Source: Lepidodermella squamata
Taxonomy: Eukaryota > Gastrotricha
NCBI GenBank assembly: GCA_047495785.1
Contig: JBLDXI010000031.1
Span: forward strand, 1,178,001 to 1,242,000
Direction of reading: 5' to 3'
Length of the DNA: 64,000 nucleotides
The position numbers and the translations under genes were made by a program. The notes beneath the pieces are model-generated. The model had not been told where the DNA came from, made no database searches, and was given only the letters and a program-made list of their open reading frames with translations. This document shows positions 34,152 through 46,797 of the stretch, piece after piece. Positions within the stretch are counted from its first letter, which is position 1; every line of letters starts with the position of its first letter.

Positions 34152-37010
34152 TTAAGTTAGGGTGATATCGCCAACCTCGTCGTTCGTAAATTCTAACCAG
34201 CCGCGCGGGCTAGTTTCGCAAGATGTGATGTTTGAGTCGGCTAAGTGGCGAATGTTCCAAGCCGGCGAATGCTGTTGCATGATGTTCCGGCCGAAGTCGT
34301 CAAAGCTCAATTGCCAGACGTATTTTAGGTATTCAGCCATCACACCACCTGAACGGAGACATCTTTCGCCGTAGCTCACGAGCCGGTCGTGGAAGACGTC
34401 TTCGATAGACTTGACACCCGACAGGTAAAGTACTCCGAACGAGTCCGCGTCGTATGGTAAGTCTAGTGCCGCACGAAGGCTATTGGCTTGCATCTCGAAT
34501 AAGCGGTTTCGAGACGACCTAGGTAAGCAAGCCCATGCTGGTGAGCTGTATGTCATGATGCTTTGGGATAGCGCATTGTGAAACATAATGCCGAGCTTGG
34601 TTGGCAAGACTTTTCGAGCCATAATACCGCGTAACATGCCGGCTCTCGGCCTGGTTTTGGATGAAATTGCCGACAACTGGGTGTCCCAGCTGAGTCGCGG
34701 GTTGAGGTGAAGACCGAGGTACTTCAGTTGCTGAACCTGTTTGATTTTTCGCGGGCCTAACCTAAGTTGAATCGAGGGTAAGGAATTATAAAAACCAAAA
34801 ATCATTGTTTCGCATTTTTCCGGGTGCAGTATTAGGCGCCAGCGGGCGCACCATTTGACAGTGTTGTCCAGCTGAAGCTGCAGTCGACGCGAGCAGTCTA
34901 AAAGCGATTTGCCGTACGCCCAGTTGAGGGCATCATCTGCATAGGTGCCGTTTGCAACTCGACGCTTACCGTCGTCGGGTTCAGCCTTTGTAGGCTGCAT
35001 ATCGGCAGTAAAAAAGATAAACAACAAGGGACTCAGAGGTGACCCTTGAGGTACACCGCAGTGAATTTCGTGTTCGTCACTGAGTTCACCTTCCACTTTC
35101 AGCTTGAAGCAGCGGCCGCGCAGAAAGTCAGCCACCCATCTGACGATGGGCTCAGGCACACCAGCTTCTATTAATTTATACAGAAGTCCGTTGTGCCACA
35201 CAACGTCAAACGCGCTCTTAAAGTCGAGAGCTACTGCGATGAGTTTCCAGTGCCGGGCCAGGGCGATAGCTACGTCATTGACGAGCCTAAAACTGGGGTC
35301 AGTGGCACATTTTCCGCGCCAGAAACCGAACTGATGTTCAGGAAGAAGGCCATTGCTGGTGAGATAATCAAATAAAACTTCCGTCACGAGCGACTCGAGA
35401 CATTTTCCGATAGCAGGAAGAAGGGCGACCGGTCTGTAGGACTCAGCCAGCTCAGGGTCTTTCCCCTCTTTGTAGACGGGGACGACTATTGCGATTTTCC
35501 ATGCCCTGGGCAAGTACCCGCAGTTCAGGCTAAGTTCGAACAGTCGTTTGAGGTGAGAGTTCAAGCTTGGGCCGCCGTTTTTCAACAGCACGTTAGACAC
35601 TTCGTCGTGACCTGGTGCTTTAAAATTCTTCAGTTTTTTAAGCAGACGTTTCAGGGAAGATTTCGGAAGTCGGACTCGAAACTTATCGGGTACCGTAACC
35701 GGCTTGGTGGCCGGGTTTTCATCAATCTCTTCGTCGACTTTCTGCCAAAATTCACGGTCGGCAGTGGCATTCGAGGTTGTCGCTGGCGCAGCTACAACTT
35801 TAGCGAACGTTTTTGCGAGCAGGTCGGCTTTCGCCTTGCTCCCCGTCACCGCTATGCCGTTCCCCGTCTTCAGGCTGACGACGCTGCGTTTCCGCTGTTT
35901 CCTCCTCAGAAGTTTCGAGGCTGCTGCCCAGGCGGGTCGTGAGTTGTTGTTATTGAAGTTTTCCGCCATAGCTTTGAGACAGCGGATGCAGTCTTTTCTG
36001 TTTTCTTCGCCAATTAGATTAGCGATCTCCTTAGTAATCGCATTCAGCGCAGTTTTAACGTACGCACTGTTGGTCGAGTCATGCAGCTTTTGCAGCTTAT
36101 TTCGCTTTTGTAGAGCTGTCGCAATCGGCTTTGTCAGCGTCCATGTTTGGATCTCGCTCGCCTTAGCTCGCGGTATTGACTCCGATGCCGCCTTTTTTAT
36201 CGATTCGACGATAGCTTCTAGGTAAATATCGATAGCACTTGGCGTGTCACCTGGTTTCGGGATCACCGGTTCAGCAAGCTCGCGAAGCCAATAGGTCAGC
36301 CTTTTTCGAAATTTAGACCAATTTGCGTGGTTGAATTTATACCGTTCTTCGTTAGAGTCCGACTTCGGGCGATTTGGTGTGCTAGTAACATTTAGTTCGA
36401 TCCTGATAGCCGCATGGTCGCTGCCGTACTTCGCGTGAACAGTTGGATTCGCGTTCATGAGCGCGCGTCCCTCAGAGTTTGCCAGCCAAATGTCGATTAG
36501 GCGTCCCACCTTGTTCGGCGAGAAATGGGTAGGCTCACCGTTGCTAAGTAGATGGTGGCCTTCTGCTTCGAGCCAGCATGCCAGAGCGGTGCCCGCGGCG
36601 TTGTTGCCTTTGCCGCCGGTTAGAAGACGAGTGTGCCAGGCGTTTAGGTCACCTCCGAAAATCGCTGGTGTGTTGTCGTTATTGTATAACAATCCACCTA
36701 AAGTGCTCTCCAAAAATGTTGTGTCGAGCTCCTCGCTTGGTGAGCGGTAGCCAGTAGCTAAAATGATCTCTTTGCCAGATTTGTCGAGTACTCGCAAGGC
36801 GAGCCATTCACTAGCTTCAGTAAAATAAGAATACATCTCGCCCAGGACGCGGATATTGTTTTTGACTAAAATGGCGACACCGCCATGACTATTTTCATCA
36901 GTTTTATTAATTTCATCTTTCGAGCGGTCAAGTCTAAACATAGTGTATCCGCGAATTTTGAAGGTATAACTTCGGTCTAAATGAGTTTCGTTTAAGAATA
37001 TATTATCACC
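34152..37010 (-). mobile_element. Non-LTR retrotransposon ORF2 (endonuclease-reverse transcriptase), jockey/CR1-like
   Basis: A 929-residue minus-strand frame runs from 36941 to 34152; similarity continues upstream to about 37010 (IFLNETHLDRSYTFKIRGYT, containing the endonuclease Glu). The APE endonuclease shows GGVAILVKNNI, AIFGGDLNAWH (catalytic Asp/Asn) and YGSDHAAIRI (SDH). The reverse transcriptase shows APGHDEVSNVLL, YRPVALLPAIGKCLE, ALDFKSAFDVVWH, GVPQGSPLSPLLF and the catalytic GTYADDALNWA (YADD), then KYLGLHLNP. There is no RNase H. The extreme N-terminus of the endonuclease is broken by stops between about 36985 and 37100, so this copy is probably not autonomous despite a long intact frame. 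Confidence 0.92.
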
Positions 37011-37370
37011 CCTCTGAAATTATTTATGCCTTGGTCCTAAAATCAGTCGGCCACTGTGTTGACCATTGTTCGGATTAAAATCAGACCGGCGGATTTTATG
37101 AGCGAGCCGCCGGTCTGATTTGTCTTAACTCGAACGAAGGTCAACTCAGAGCCGTCAGATGGCAGAGCAAAAATTAAGACAACCCAAAAAGAGACAGGAC
37201 AAAAAAATAGGTTTAGGAGAAAATGGCGAAAATAGAGCATGCTCCAACAAATTCCTGGCTTAGGTAAAGGTAAAAGGCCACGTTGAAAATAGTAAAAAAT
37301 TAACTAAAATGGCTTGGCTAATGGAATAGAGCTCAATATTGAATCGAGACAATAATTCGTTCTAATTTGA

Positions 37371-38471
37371 CTAGAGCAATTCACCCCGTTTTCTACGCAG
37401 AGATTCAGAATAATCGATGTATTTGTGCGCGCCAGCGCAATGACTGCAGACAAAGGTTTTACTTTTGCATTGGCGGAAGTGGTGTTGATGGGATTGGCAC
37501 TTGCTGCAACGTCCTCCTGTGTCGGGTGCCGGCTTGAGCAGTGTTGCCTCGATAGCGAAGACTCCGATTTGGCCTTCGCCATTCACCAGCCTTTCAGCAT
37601 CGGCCTTTGTTTTCATTAGACATATAAACTGCGCGAAGCTTCTGTTCTTCCTTTTCAGTGGGTAAACATTTTCGACATTACTCCAGTATTGCTTGAGCTT
37701 GTCAGCAGTCATGTAGCTTGGGGCGTTCTTGATCTTGACCGCCCGTAACTCCTTCGTCGCAATTTCCTGGGCCGTTTGATGGCGACCAGGTGGAGCCTTC
37801 TTGTTAGCAATTTCCTCCGGGAAAAGCTCATAGTATTTAGACGAGCGATGGGCTACGGCGTTGCCGTCGAATGCTGATGCCGGTAGGTTATTGAGAAGCC
37901 TTTCAGCATCTTCAGTGGAGCAGCAGATCACCCGGGCGCCACCATTAGGGTAGTCAAAGACGTATTTCACCTTTAGACCTGGCATTTTGTCACCGAGTTC
38001 GGCGCTGATTGCGGCGTTATCGTACTTTTCGGGATCGAAGCCGTCGATTGCGACGGTCAGTTTTTCTCGAGTTTTAACGTCAAGGTTATCTTTCTTAGCC
38101 TGACGCGAGGTCGGCTCGATGGCCGGTGCTTCTGTTTGTGGTTGATTATCTGTGACAGTCGGCTTTTTGGGTTGACCCTGAGTCCTGTAAGGAGTTCGAT
38201 CCTCAGCCGTGCTAGTTTTGACCGGTGGGCTACTTGTGGATGGCGACGAGTTGCTAGCAATTTGCTGCTCTGTCTCGCTGTCTAGACTGCCATTTGCTGT
38301 GGTGTCTGAGCTTGTGGCTTTCCGCTTTTCTGCAGTTTTCGCCACATTGCGGCCCGTGTTCTGCATGGCTGTTTTGATGTCTACTTGTCTTTGGCCGGCA
38401 GGTTTCTTAACATCTTGTTGTCGACTAGAAGCCTGGTTATTGTAGCCTCCGCGACCGCCGTGATGGCCCAT
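37371..38471 (-). mobile_element. Non-LTR retrotransposon ORF1 (Gag-like, zinc knuckle)
   Basis: A 366-residue minus-strand frame upstream of the ORF2 above. The N-terminal half is low-complexity (Ser/Thr/Gln/Lys). A central region (about 130-290) resembles the RRM-like segment of jockey-superfamily Gag proteins (AVKIKNAPSYMTADKLKQYW). It ends in a CCHC knuckle (RCSKCQSHQHHFRQC, C-x2-C-x4-H-x4-C) and a second partial C-x2-C...H motif (VCSHCAGAHKYIDY) that lacks its last cysteine, which may mark a lesion at the C-terminus. ORF1 proteins bind element RNA in the ribonucleoprotein particle. The first 170 bp upstream (38472-38639) are probably 5'UTR. Confidence 0.85.
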
Positions 38472-39756
38472 AAAATCAAATAAAATTGTAATAAATGAAA
38501 CAGTGGGGTGATAATAAATTCAGTAGGGGAGTGCCAAGCTCCTCTTGGCATGAAAGAGGTGGAAAGAAATTAGTCTGTTAATTAAGAACCGATATAAACG
38601 TAAAATAAAATGTTGGCGCCGAGCCAGTATGTTATTCTACGGGGTGTTCTTTTTAAAACCGAACATCCTGCCGTAGTCGCGAAAAATAAATTTGCCGGCT
38701 ATTTTACAAAAATAATTTTTTATCACTTTTAATAATTATTTTTAATTTTATTTTCAATTGCGCGATGCCCTTGAATTTTAGCGCGCGTTGCCACGTCGAC
38801 GCGTCGGTTTTTAAATTTTAGCGGTTAAAACGCCTGAAATCAGGGTTTTCGCGCCTGGTTCCTAAGGTAAACGGCAAGCGCGCGGCTCCTTGCTGCGCAT
38901 CATTCAAGTCAGTTAAGCGAGCTTAATGCGTTTTAGCCGCGCCGTTTTTTCTTATTCGGTCTCAGTTTTCGCAATGTGGTATACCCAAAATCGGTAAAAA
39001 GAGCCTTAAATTGCGGTTCCTTGCCGTTGAAATCCACCGCTGGAATCAAGAAGACGGCGGTGCAACGTGGTTTTCTGCTGTCTTGAGGAGTCTAATGATA
39101 TAACAAGCGGCCTTGAAAACTTGTCGCTCAAGTTTCAGTCCGCGGATCAGAGAAACGCACCCTTTTCTGGGCGAAATGCAATGCAACTAGCTGTTTCACG
39201 ATGAAAAGGGCAGTGGTATCATGTAAATAAACGGAAAGCTGGGGGGAAACATGTCGAATTTACTGGCATAGATGTTGCTGATGCGGAAGACACGTTGCCT
39301 TCCTTCATTATCCTTGATGTTCTCTCATCCTTGTGTGATACTTCGTCGTCCGCAGTGAGGCCGTAACTAACTTCTATAGACTAATTAAAGCTGATCTCAA
39401 AGGCGTTACCACCGTTATCATCAAAGCTGTCTCGTAGAACATGTTCATAATATCAAAAAGAAAAAATACAAGGTATTTTAGATTACGATGATTTAGCCGC
39501 TCAGTTTATTTCGTTTACTGCTGTTCGTAACATCAGTCATGTTCCTTACTTAGGATAGTGGTTTACAAGTCAGCGTAGTTTAGTAAGGACTGTCATCCTA
39601 ATAGTCATAACTATGGACACTCACTCTTCACTCTACGCCGCGTCTTTTAATGTGCACAGGTCCATCTGAGATCAGATCCTTAGATCGCTCAGTCTGAAGC
39701 GGCGAAGTCTGAGTAAGGATTGTTGAGTAAAAGCCATTCCTACCAAGCATACCAGT

Positions 39757-39865
39757 GACACCGCGTCCTTACTTGGAAGCCATCTTGCTAAGGATGTCTT
39801 GCTTAGTAAGGACATCCTTAGTAAGGAATTCCTTATAGCAAGATTGCTTTCAAGTAAAGAGAGCG
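39757..39865. repeat. Nested hairpin inside the TIR element
   Basis: The outer arms are ccttacttggaagccatctt (continuing gctaagga) and, as reverse complement of the right side, ctttacttgaaagcaatctt (continuing gctataagga). Between them lie further AGTAAGGA/TCCTTACT copies that pair internally. Confidence 0.6.
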
Positions 39866-41850
39866 CTTAGCATCTATAAATGCATCCTTAACATCCATAG
39901 CATGGAAAATCAACATCGCTAGGCTATGAACAGCCGTTTATTTGCACCATTCAGATCAAGTTGAGTGTTTAACAAAACGTCATGTAAACTTTAACATCAT
40001 TCGCAGCATCCGGCGCGCGGCGTGAGTCGTTAAGAGTGAGAATTTAGCATCATTTTCGGCGAAAAATTCATTGGTATCACTGGATCCGCCGGAGATTTGA
40101 AAACAGCCGATGACTAAGACAACGCTTAGGACTGATAACCGAGATCTTATTCAGACATTGATCACTCGTTTGCGGCGGCGCAGGGCAGCGGCGGGAATAT
40201 TCCGTGGTGATGCCCGTGTCCTGTCATCAATTTCCCTGCGGTAACCAGTGTTCCGAGACCGGGGGCTAAGGGGGAAGAATGATCCCCCAGAGAGCTGCGA
40301 TGAAACTTTGAAGGGGATAAGCTTACCCCCTTGGAGCTAAAAATTTTGGAAAAATTGGCCCACTTTGAAACCAGCAGAATCATGGTTTTCTAGTGGAATA
40401 GACGTCGAAAACTCAGCCTTGTTGAAGGAAATTCCCCTTTCCATGATTCCATCTTATTCCACTAAGTGAAAAGTAACAAGTCACTTTGATCGCTTAAAAA
40501 AAAATTAAGAAATCACTTCAAAATCGATAATCGATATTCGACAATCGATAAAGAGTTGCCAATATCAGAAAATAGACATCACCAATGGATTCCCCGTGAA
40601 AAGTTACCCTAGATGACATGGCTTCGCCGTGATTCCTTATTGAGAAATAAAGATTCACTTTATAATGAAACAAAATTGTTCGTTTGTCTGCTTTCACGGA
40701 CCTATTATAAATTGAAAAAATTAAAATTCCATAAAAAACCTCTTTAAGCTGCTTTTTCCAATACATAATCCCCCTTAACAACCCGAAGGGGTAATTTCTG
40801 TATGCTGATTCCGTTCGCTTTTGCAGAATTTTCATAAAGATCACCGATCTCGAGATGATTAGGGGGTGCAATAAATTTATGACTTAATTGCCAATGACCC
40901 AATTTTTCTTCAAATCCTAACGTGTAACATATATAATTATGCAGAATTTTGCGCTGAATCCAGCGGTGATGTCAGTTTTAAGATCAGACGCATGGTTTTC
41001 AATAAAAAGCTACCTTATTATAAGCGATTTTTACCATTATTTGTTGGCACAATTTATCGTAAACATGCAATTTTAAAGCAATCTTAAACTATTCTCAGCC
41101 ATAATTGTCGAAAAATACCGTCAGCTAAAGCTCGCTTCGCTCGCGTGCCTTATTTATTTTTAGTTGTCGGTGTCCGCGCCGAAGTTTTTGGGGACCTTTG
41201 TATGATCCTTTTTCATTCAAATTTGTACCCGAAAAGTATGGACTATGGCTCCAATTGAGAGTACGATTTGAGATCGCAGAAATTGTTCGTCAAGAACCAG
41301 TGAGTCATCAGCAAGTCATCCTATAGTCATCCTTATAAACATTCTCGAACCAGTGATCAATGCGAGCGAACGCGCTAGCGTTCGCGAGCGATTTTTTTTT
41401 TAAGAAAATTGCCTTATCCCCCTCAGACCAAATCCTTCTCGGATCACTGGCGGTAACCGCAGTTGCGGGCGGGTGTAACTGTTTGTGAGACTGCGGTAAC
41501 AAAGCAAGTTTAACACCACGCCAGTCTTTGTCTTTTATATGCATCCCTTTGATCTCTGATTCTACGCGTCCTGTAAGAACAGTCCAGCATTCTCGCATAG
41601 ATTTTACGTTTCTTGTAATATTTTAGTGGTAAACTATTTGATTGATGTAACTTCAAGCGCAATAAATCACAATAATAAAACGCGCCCCACCCGCTGAATT
41701 TCCCGGAGAAATAGAAGAATAAGCGAAAACAAACGATTTCAAACCTTAGCCCTAATGCGACCGCTGAAAACCAGTAGCAGCGGCTGAAATGTGTCAACGG
41801 GTAAAGTCTTTTGCAGAATTTTAACATGATTAAAGCAATATATTCACACA

Positions 41851-43060
41851 ATGCCTAAAATTCATGCATCGACGTCATATGGCCCCATAAATCACGAAGG
41901 ATTGCGGCTACAACGCGTTGAAACGTCATCTAACAAGGATGGTGTGGTATCAGAAAGCCGACCCAGCGCTCGAGTTAGGGCGGCAACACCAGCATTTTTC
42001 TGCTTTATTGTCAAACTGACATCTTCTCTTAGCAAGTTCACTTGTGTTGGCCAAAATTTAACCGCTAAATTATTTGCTACGACCAAAAATATCCCGAAAA
42101 ACCCGAAAAAACCCGAAAAATGCATGCCAAGCCACTTAAAGCGGAAAACCGCGTTGTCCAACCCAAAAGTAATGGTAACTAAGAAATATGCAGTTTATTC
42201 TACAAGAAAACCATGAGAAAGATTGTTCTTACCAGATTATTTCATGAAATGGGCTATCCTTAAGGTTGCTGATCTGACTCAATGATGACGTCTAACCAGA
42301 GTGTCTAGGGCAGACGAAAGTCGATCCTGCGCTCGAATTACGGCGGCAACACTAGCTTTTTTCTGCTTTGTCGTCATATTGATATAGTCTCCAAGCAAAA
42401 TCCCCCAATTTTACCCATATCTGACCGTTGATTATTCCCCAGCATCAATAAATGTTCCGATAAACCCGAATAACTCCATTTTAACGTCTAAATGCATCCT
42501 AAGCCGTAAAACGAGAAAAACCACGGTGACCCCCCAAAAAGACATGGTAACTAAGAAATTTACACTCTATTCTACCAGAAAACAATGAGTAACAATGCTA
42601 ATTAAGCAAAATTCATGACATGGATCATCTTGAAGATCGTTCATCTGGCCAGAGGATGAGATCTAACACAGCAGGTATGGCAGAAGGAAGTCCCTCCTGC
42701 TCACGAGTTAGTATGGCAACACCGACTTTTTCTTGTTTCATTGTCAAAGTATTTATGTCTCCTAGTGAATTCACTCATTTGAGCCCCCATTTGACCGCTG
42801 AATTGTTTGCTAACATTGTAAATGTTCCGAATATCCCGAAAAACTCCATTTATCGACAGAATGCATCCATAGCAGCAGCAAGTGAAAAACCGCGGTGACC
42901 CTCCAAAAAGTAACGGTAACTAAGTAGTATTTACTCTGCTTTACAAGAAAACAATGAGAGACAGTGTTTTTGACGGGTGATTTGAAAGCATAGACCTCCT
43001 TGAAGATGGTGATAATGAGATCTATGCTCTGAAAGACCGGCTGGCTGTTAGGGCAGACGT
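41851..43060. repeat. Three to four degenerate direct repeats of about 360-375 bp
   Basis: Units starting near 41851, 42235, 42600 and (partial) 42975 share the same order of blocks: (a/c)tctaacacag-like, gctcgagttagggcggcaac, tttctgctttattgtcaaa, tgttccgaa/cccgaaaaac, aaaaccgcg and aatggtaactaagaa followed by tttactctattctacaagaaa. Divergence between units is substantial. No shared coding frame. Confidence 0.65.
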
Positions 43061-43593
43061 GCTAAAAATAACCATCATCCTACAAAAACGGCTGTGGTAA
43101 TCTTGTAGAGAATACATTACTGTACTTAGAAACACTGTTTCCGCAAGGTATAACCGCACTTATGTGAAAGTTTCCGGGGTTAAACGCTTAAGATCTGCGA
43201 AAAACGGCATAAAAATGGCTTGTTTAGGCTTAGCGCATACGTCTAATTGAGCCATATTTAGAAAAAATGACGCCGGCTGCCTTATTAAATGCTTGAAATG
43301 CTATCAGAAAAACCCTAACAAAGGTGTCGTCACCGGTGATAAAATGCGGAATTACGGGGATGAAGTTGCGCGCCGGGGAACTTGCGGTGCGCGGAGCGGC
43401 TACAACGCGAAAACGCGCGGCATCGCGCAGCACGCTTTTCCGTAGCAACAAAATCTTTATTTAAAAAAAATTATTAATATAATAAAATAAAAATATTTTT
43501 AAAAGGATATTTAATTTTGTGCATAAAAATTTGCGGTAGCACGCGATTTTCCAACGCGCGCGGCGGATGTTCGGTTTTAAAAAGAACACCCTG

Positions 43594-44787
43594 TAGAGGG
43601 GTGTTAAAATTTATGAGAAAAGTTGAGTAGAAAAAGAGAGAAAAGGCACGTGCAATTCAAAACGAAAAACGAAAAACCTTTCGCCGAAGAGCGGCTCGAG
43701 AAGATTAGTGATTAGTGGTGTTGATGAAAGCGAGCGGAAGGCAGCGGCGGTAGTACAGCGCCCAACTCGCCCAACTCTTAACCAGATTGAAGTTGTCCGC
43801 GACATGCGTAGTGTTTAGCGTTCCTGGAAATCGGCCTGCGTGCTCGCGTTCTGCCCTATTTTCCCAGTCGCGAAAACACGACTGGTGAAAATGTACCAGC
43901 GGCACCGGAAAGGCTATTAACTCATTAGGGCGAAATGACTGGCTCTTTAGCCGCCGCGCGCGGTCAAGTGGGTGCAGCGGTTTTCTCCCTACACCCGTGA
44001 TTTCATTACCGTCCTATCAAATGTATTTGGTGTACGTAGCAAAATGGGCGCACCCAGATGTGGCAGCTATTTTCGCGCACCTTCCGGGTGTAACTAGCTA
44101 TAATCCTGCACCCACGGGTGTAGCGAGCAAATTCTATGCACCCAGCGCGCGGGTGCAGCTAGCGACGACCTAATAGTATTAGTGAGTACCACTGGTAATT
44201 TTTAGCGCTATAATGGGCGTATGCTACTTTGAGGCATCAAACTTGATGCTTACGACCATTTTTTTTCCTCGAAAAACGTGACGCATGCAAATTTATTCTT
44301 CGATCAGAGCCATTTTGGCTAACTTTCAAGTCGATCTCAGTTAGTCCCAAGTGTCAATCTCCCTCGCCAGCATGTTTTATTGGCTGACACTGAAGTTACA
44401 TATTTCGAGTTTAGGAATCGTACGAATTAGACAAGGGTATCATTATTGCCCACGTTTCCCGAATCAATCTTCAACATTCAAACCGCCAGGCTGGTTAGCA
44501 TATTTTGCAAAAATCAGTATTTGACGATTTGACGCTTAATTGAATTTGACGGGACCCATGCCTCAACCGAACATTCAAATAAGCTTATATTGCTATCGCA
44601 ACGAAGAAAAACAGAAGACCCTTGTGGAATCGAACTTCGGTTCGTTGATAATTGAGGCTAGTGCTCAACTACGCCCAACAACGCCGCAACTACGCCGCGA
44701 TAAAGTTCTCCCTTTATCAATTATTTTCTGCCGTTGTGATAAACATCGAATTTTTTATTTAGGTATTTTTTTTATTGCGCAACAACG
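43594..44787. other. Intergenic, TIR element to duplicated SGNH block
   Basis: No gene supported. At 43985-44170 there are at least five copies, in both orientations, of a motif around GGGTGYAGCTAGC / GCACCC, giving local self-complementarity. Confidence 0.45.
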
Positions 44788-46797
44788 CTCGTTACATGCA
44801 AAAATCGCGCGACTTGAAACAAGTCATGTTTACTCAATGGGTTGAGCACTAGCATCTTTTATCAAAGAACCGATGTGGAGATTTGACACGCGTTTGTGGC
44901 CCGCCCTTTGAGACTATCCTGCGAACTTAAAAAAGCACTTCGATTGAAAGTGTATTAATAGTTGTTTTATATCGGAATGTTAAATTCAATATTTCATCAC
45001 AGGCACCAGTGTTTGTTCGCAACTGTTCTAGCCCTATTATTATTGGGACTGCTTGCGAATTACGAACGACTGAAGTCGTTCAATGAACCATTCCCCTTGA
45101 ATGTGGCGAAAGGCGAGGGTCTAACCGCCATTCAGCAGGAGAGCCTTCGACTAATTTCCAATTCAATGTTCAGCGAATTTTATACCGGGTTTTTCGACGA
45201 TGCAATCGCCAATTATGGCGACCAGAGCCGCTTCCACAGCACCATTTTGCGACTCATTGGTGACAATTCGACTGGTAACCACAAAAAGAGGCTGAGAATA
45301 GCTGTTATTGGAGGGTCTAATTCTAACGGGAGGAGTAACACGGTATTTCACTGTTCACTATATCGACATCGTCATACTTCAACGATTTGATTTGCACAGG
45401 GACCAAACTACTTTGATCGAGTGTGCACGTGGTTTCGAAAAGCTGTTAAACCTTTCAAGGTCGAAGTTGTCTGCGAAAATTGGGCAATGGGTGCAACCGG
45501 AAAGTACGTATAACTGCTTATTTTTTTCAGGAAGCAACGCTTTTATTCATCTTTTCTATAGTTTGTTGTATAAATTTTGCTTGCATGACATGATTGATCT
45601 AAAAAAGTTGGACATACTCTTCACGGAATTCGCCATCAACGACCCCGAAGGAGACATTGGCATGAAGGATTTTACTCATCTTATTGAGCATGTATCGTTG
45701 ACGAACCCGAATGTTCACATAGTTAACGTCGAACTAGATCGTGGTTGGATGCCTCTGGGCATAAATGTGCCGGGATTCAACTTGACAATATGGCGATGCA
45801 AGATGTACTTCAAACCCCCTTTCCACCGTTTGGTTGCAAAGCGATACAACTTTCCATCAATTAAAGTGTACCATTTTTACTGCGGGCATGACTCAAGAAA
45901 CGTTTCTCTAAATGCCATGAAAGGTAACCTAGTCGATAGCAACTCTTTTTCTATTGTTGCTTGTGCGTTTCAGATGGCTATCTGTTTAAGGACGGTGTTC
46001 ATCCTGGCCAATTGGTACACGTCATGGTTGGCGAGTTCTTAGTGGCTTACTTTAAGCGATCGATTAACCAACTAATTGAATCTAACACGCAACCCGTTGT
46101 TTCCGAGCCAAATTTACAACCCTTATATTTCTATTCGCAATGCTTTTTATCGGCAGCACCAGGTCCGCGAAACTCAACAAATCATAAGCTAGAAGAGGCC
46201 TTCATTGCATCGTCTGGGAACAAACTGACCGTCTGGGATCGCGACGCTCTCAACGCTATAGAGATTTTAAAGCCGATCAACTCAACTGATCGATTCGTCT
46301 TTAAAAGGTTTACGAAGTTTCGCTTTGAACCAGGCTTTCCGACTACTTACTGTGCGAGATTGAAGAAATGCTTCGAGCCACGGGTTGTACTGTCACACAA
46401 GGGGGATCCGAAAGCGAACAAGGCGATAACGATCACTGCGAATTATTCCCTATTATCGGGACAAAAGCTTCAATCGATGTACACCTTGCACTTGAGCAAA
46501 CGCATTATTGATGCCACACTCTACGAGTACCCGCTGTTGGCTGGCCCGAGGAAAGCTGTGAAATGTTTTGCTGAGAATTCCACGATTATTAATGACATTG
46601 AGTCGGCAGAGTTGAAGTTTGAGCAGATTAGTGATAAAAACTTGCCTTTTTCGATGTTAACGATTATGTTTGTTTTTGATTGCCCAGATGCAAACGAATA
46701 AAACAATGAAAAGTGACAAGTTCCTTTTTTTATACGGTAGAATTTTCTGGCCAGTTCTGGAGCAGCTGAAAGCACAACAACAACATACGGACCTTTT
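44788..46797. repeat. Segmental duplication, unit A (contains SGNH copy 2)
   Basis: Matches 52250-54278 in the same orientation. Similarity starts near gctcgttacatgc and ends near agcacaacaacaacatacgg, covering about 190 bp upstream of the ATG, the whole gene and about 95 bp downstream. Confidence 0.85.
44977..46701 (+). CDS. SGNH-hydrolase-like type II membrane protein, copy 2
   Basis: Exons 44977-45342, 45400-45503, 45562-45923 and 45974-46701 give 519 residues. The N-terminal anchor is about 13-27 (CLFATVLALLLLGLLANY). Family residues are kept: VIGGSNSNGRS (Ser), NWAMGATGN, LFTEFAINDPEG (Asn) and FKDGVHPGQLVH (DxxH). Compared with copy 3, the final exon has a 6-nt shorter segment (around NLQPLYFYSQCF, where the other copies have NPFHSQCF) that replaces a conserved FHSQCF with FYSQCF, and HPGQ instead of HPGP. 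The gene is otherwise intact, with all splice sites usable. The C-terminal Cys-containing domain matches copies 1, 3 and 4. Substrate unknown. Confidence 0.8.

Larger units (their letters stand above)
38640..43593. mobile_element. 4.95 kb element with TA-flanked terminal inverted repeats, no recognisable transposase
   Basis: The left end reads GGGGTGTTCTTTTTAAAACC and continues GAACATCC (38641-38668). The reverse complement of the right end (43566-43593) reads CAGGGTGTTCTTTTTAAAAC, continuing CGAACATCC. That is about 28 bp with one or two mismatches. TA dinucleotides flank both ends (38638-38639 and 43594-43595), as expected for Tc1/mariner-type insertion. The interior has no long frame with transposase motifs; it holds hairpins (about 39757-39860) and three to four degenerate direct repeats (about 41851-43060). 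I read it as a large non-autonomous or decayed DNA transposon. Confidence 0.75.

Noticed and set aside
35553-36225. Plus-strand open frames over the retrotransposon
   Set aside because: They are the antisense of the reverse transcriptase coding region and show no independent features.
42061-42120. cccgaaaaacccgaaaaa repeats as a CRISPR-like or telomeric array
   Set aside because: Only two or three short copies within a degenerate transposon repeat; eukaryotic context.
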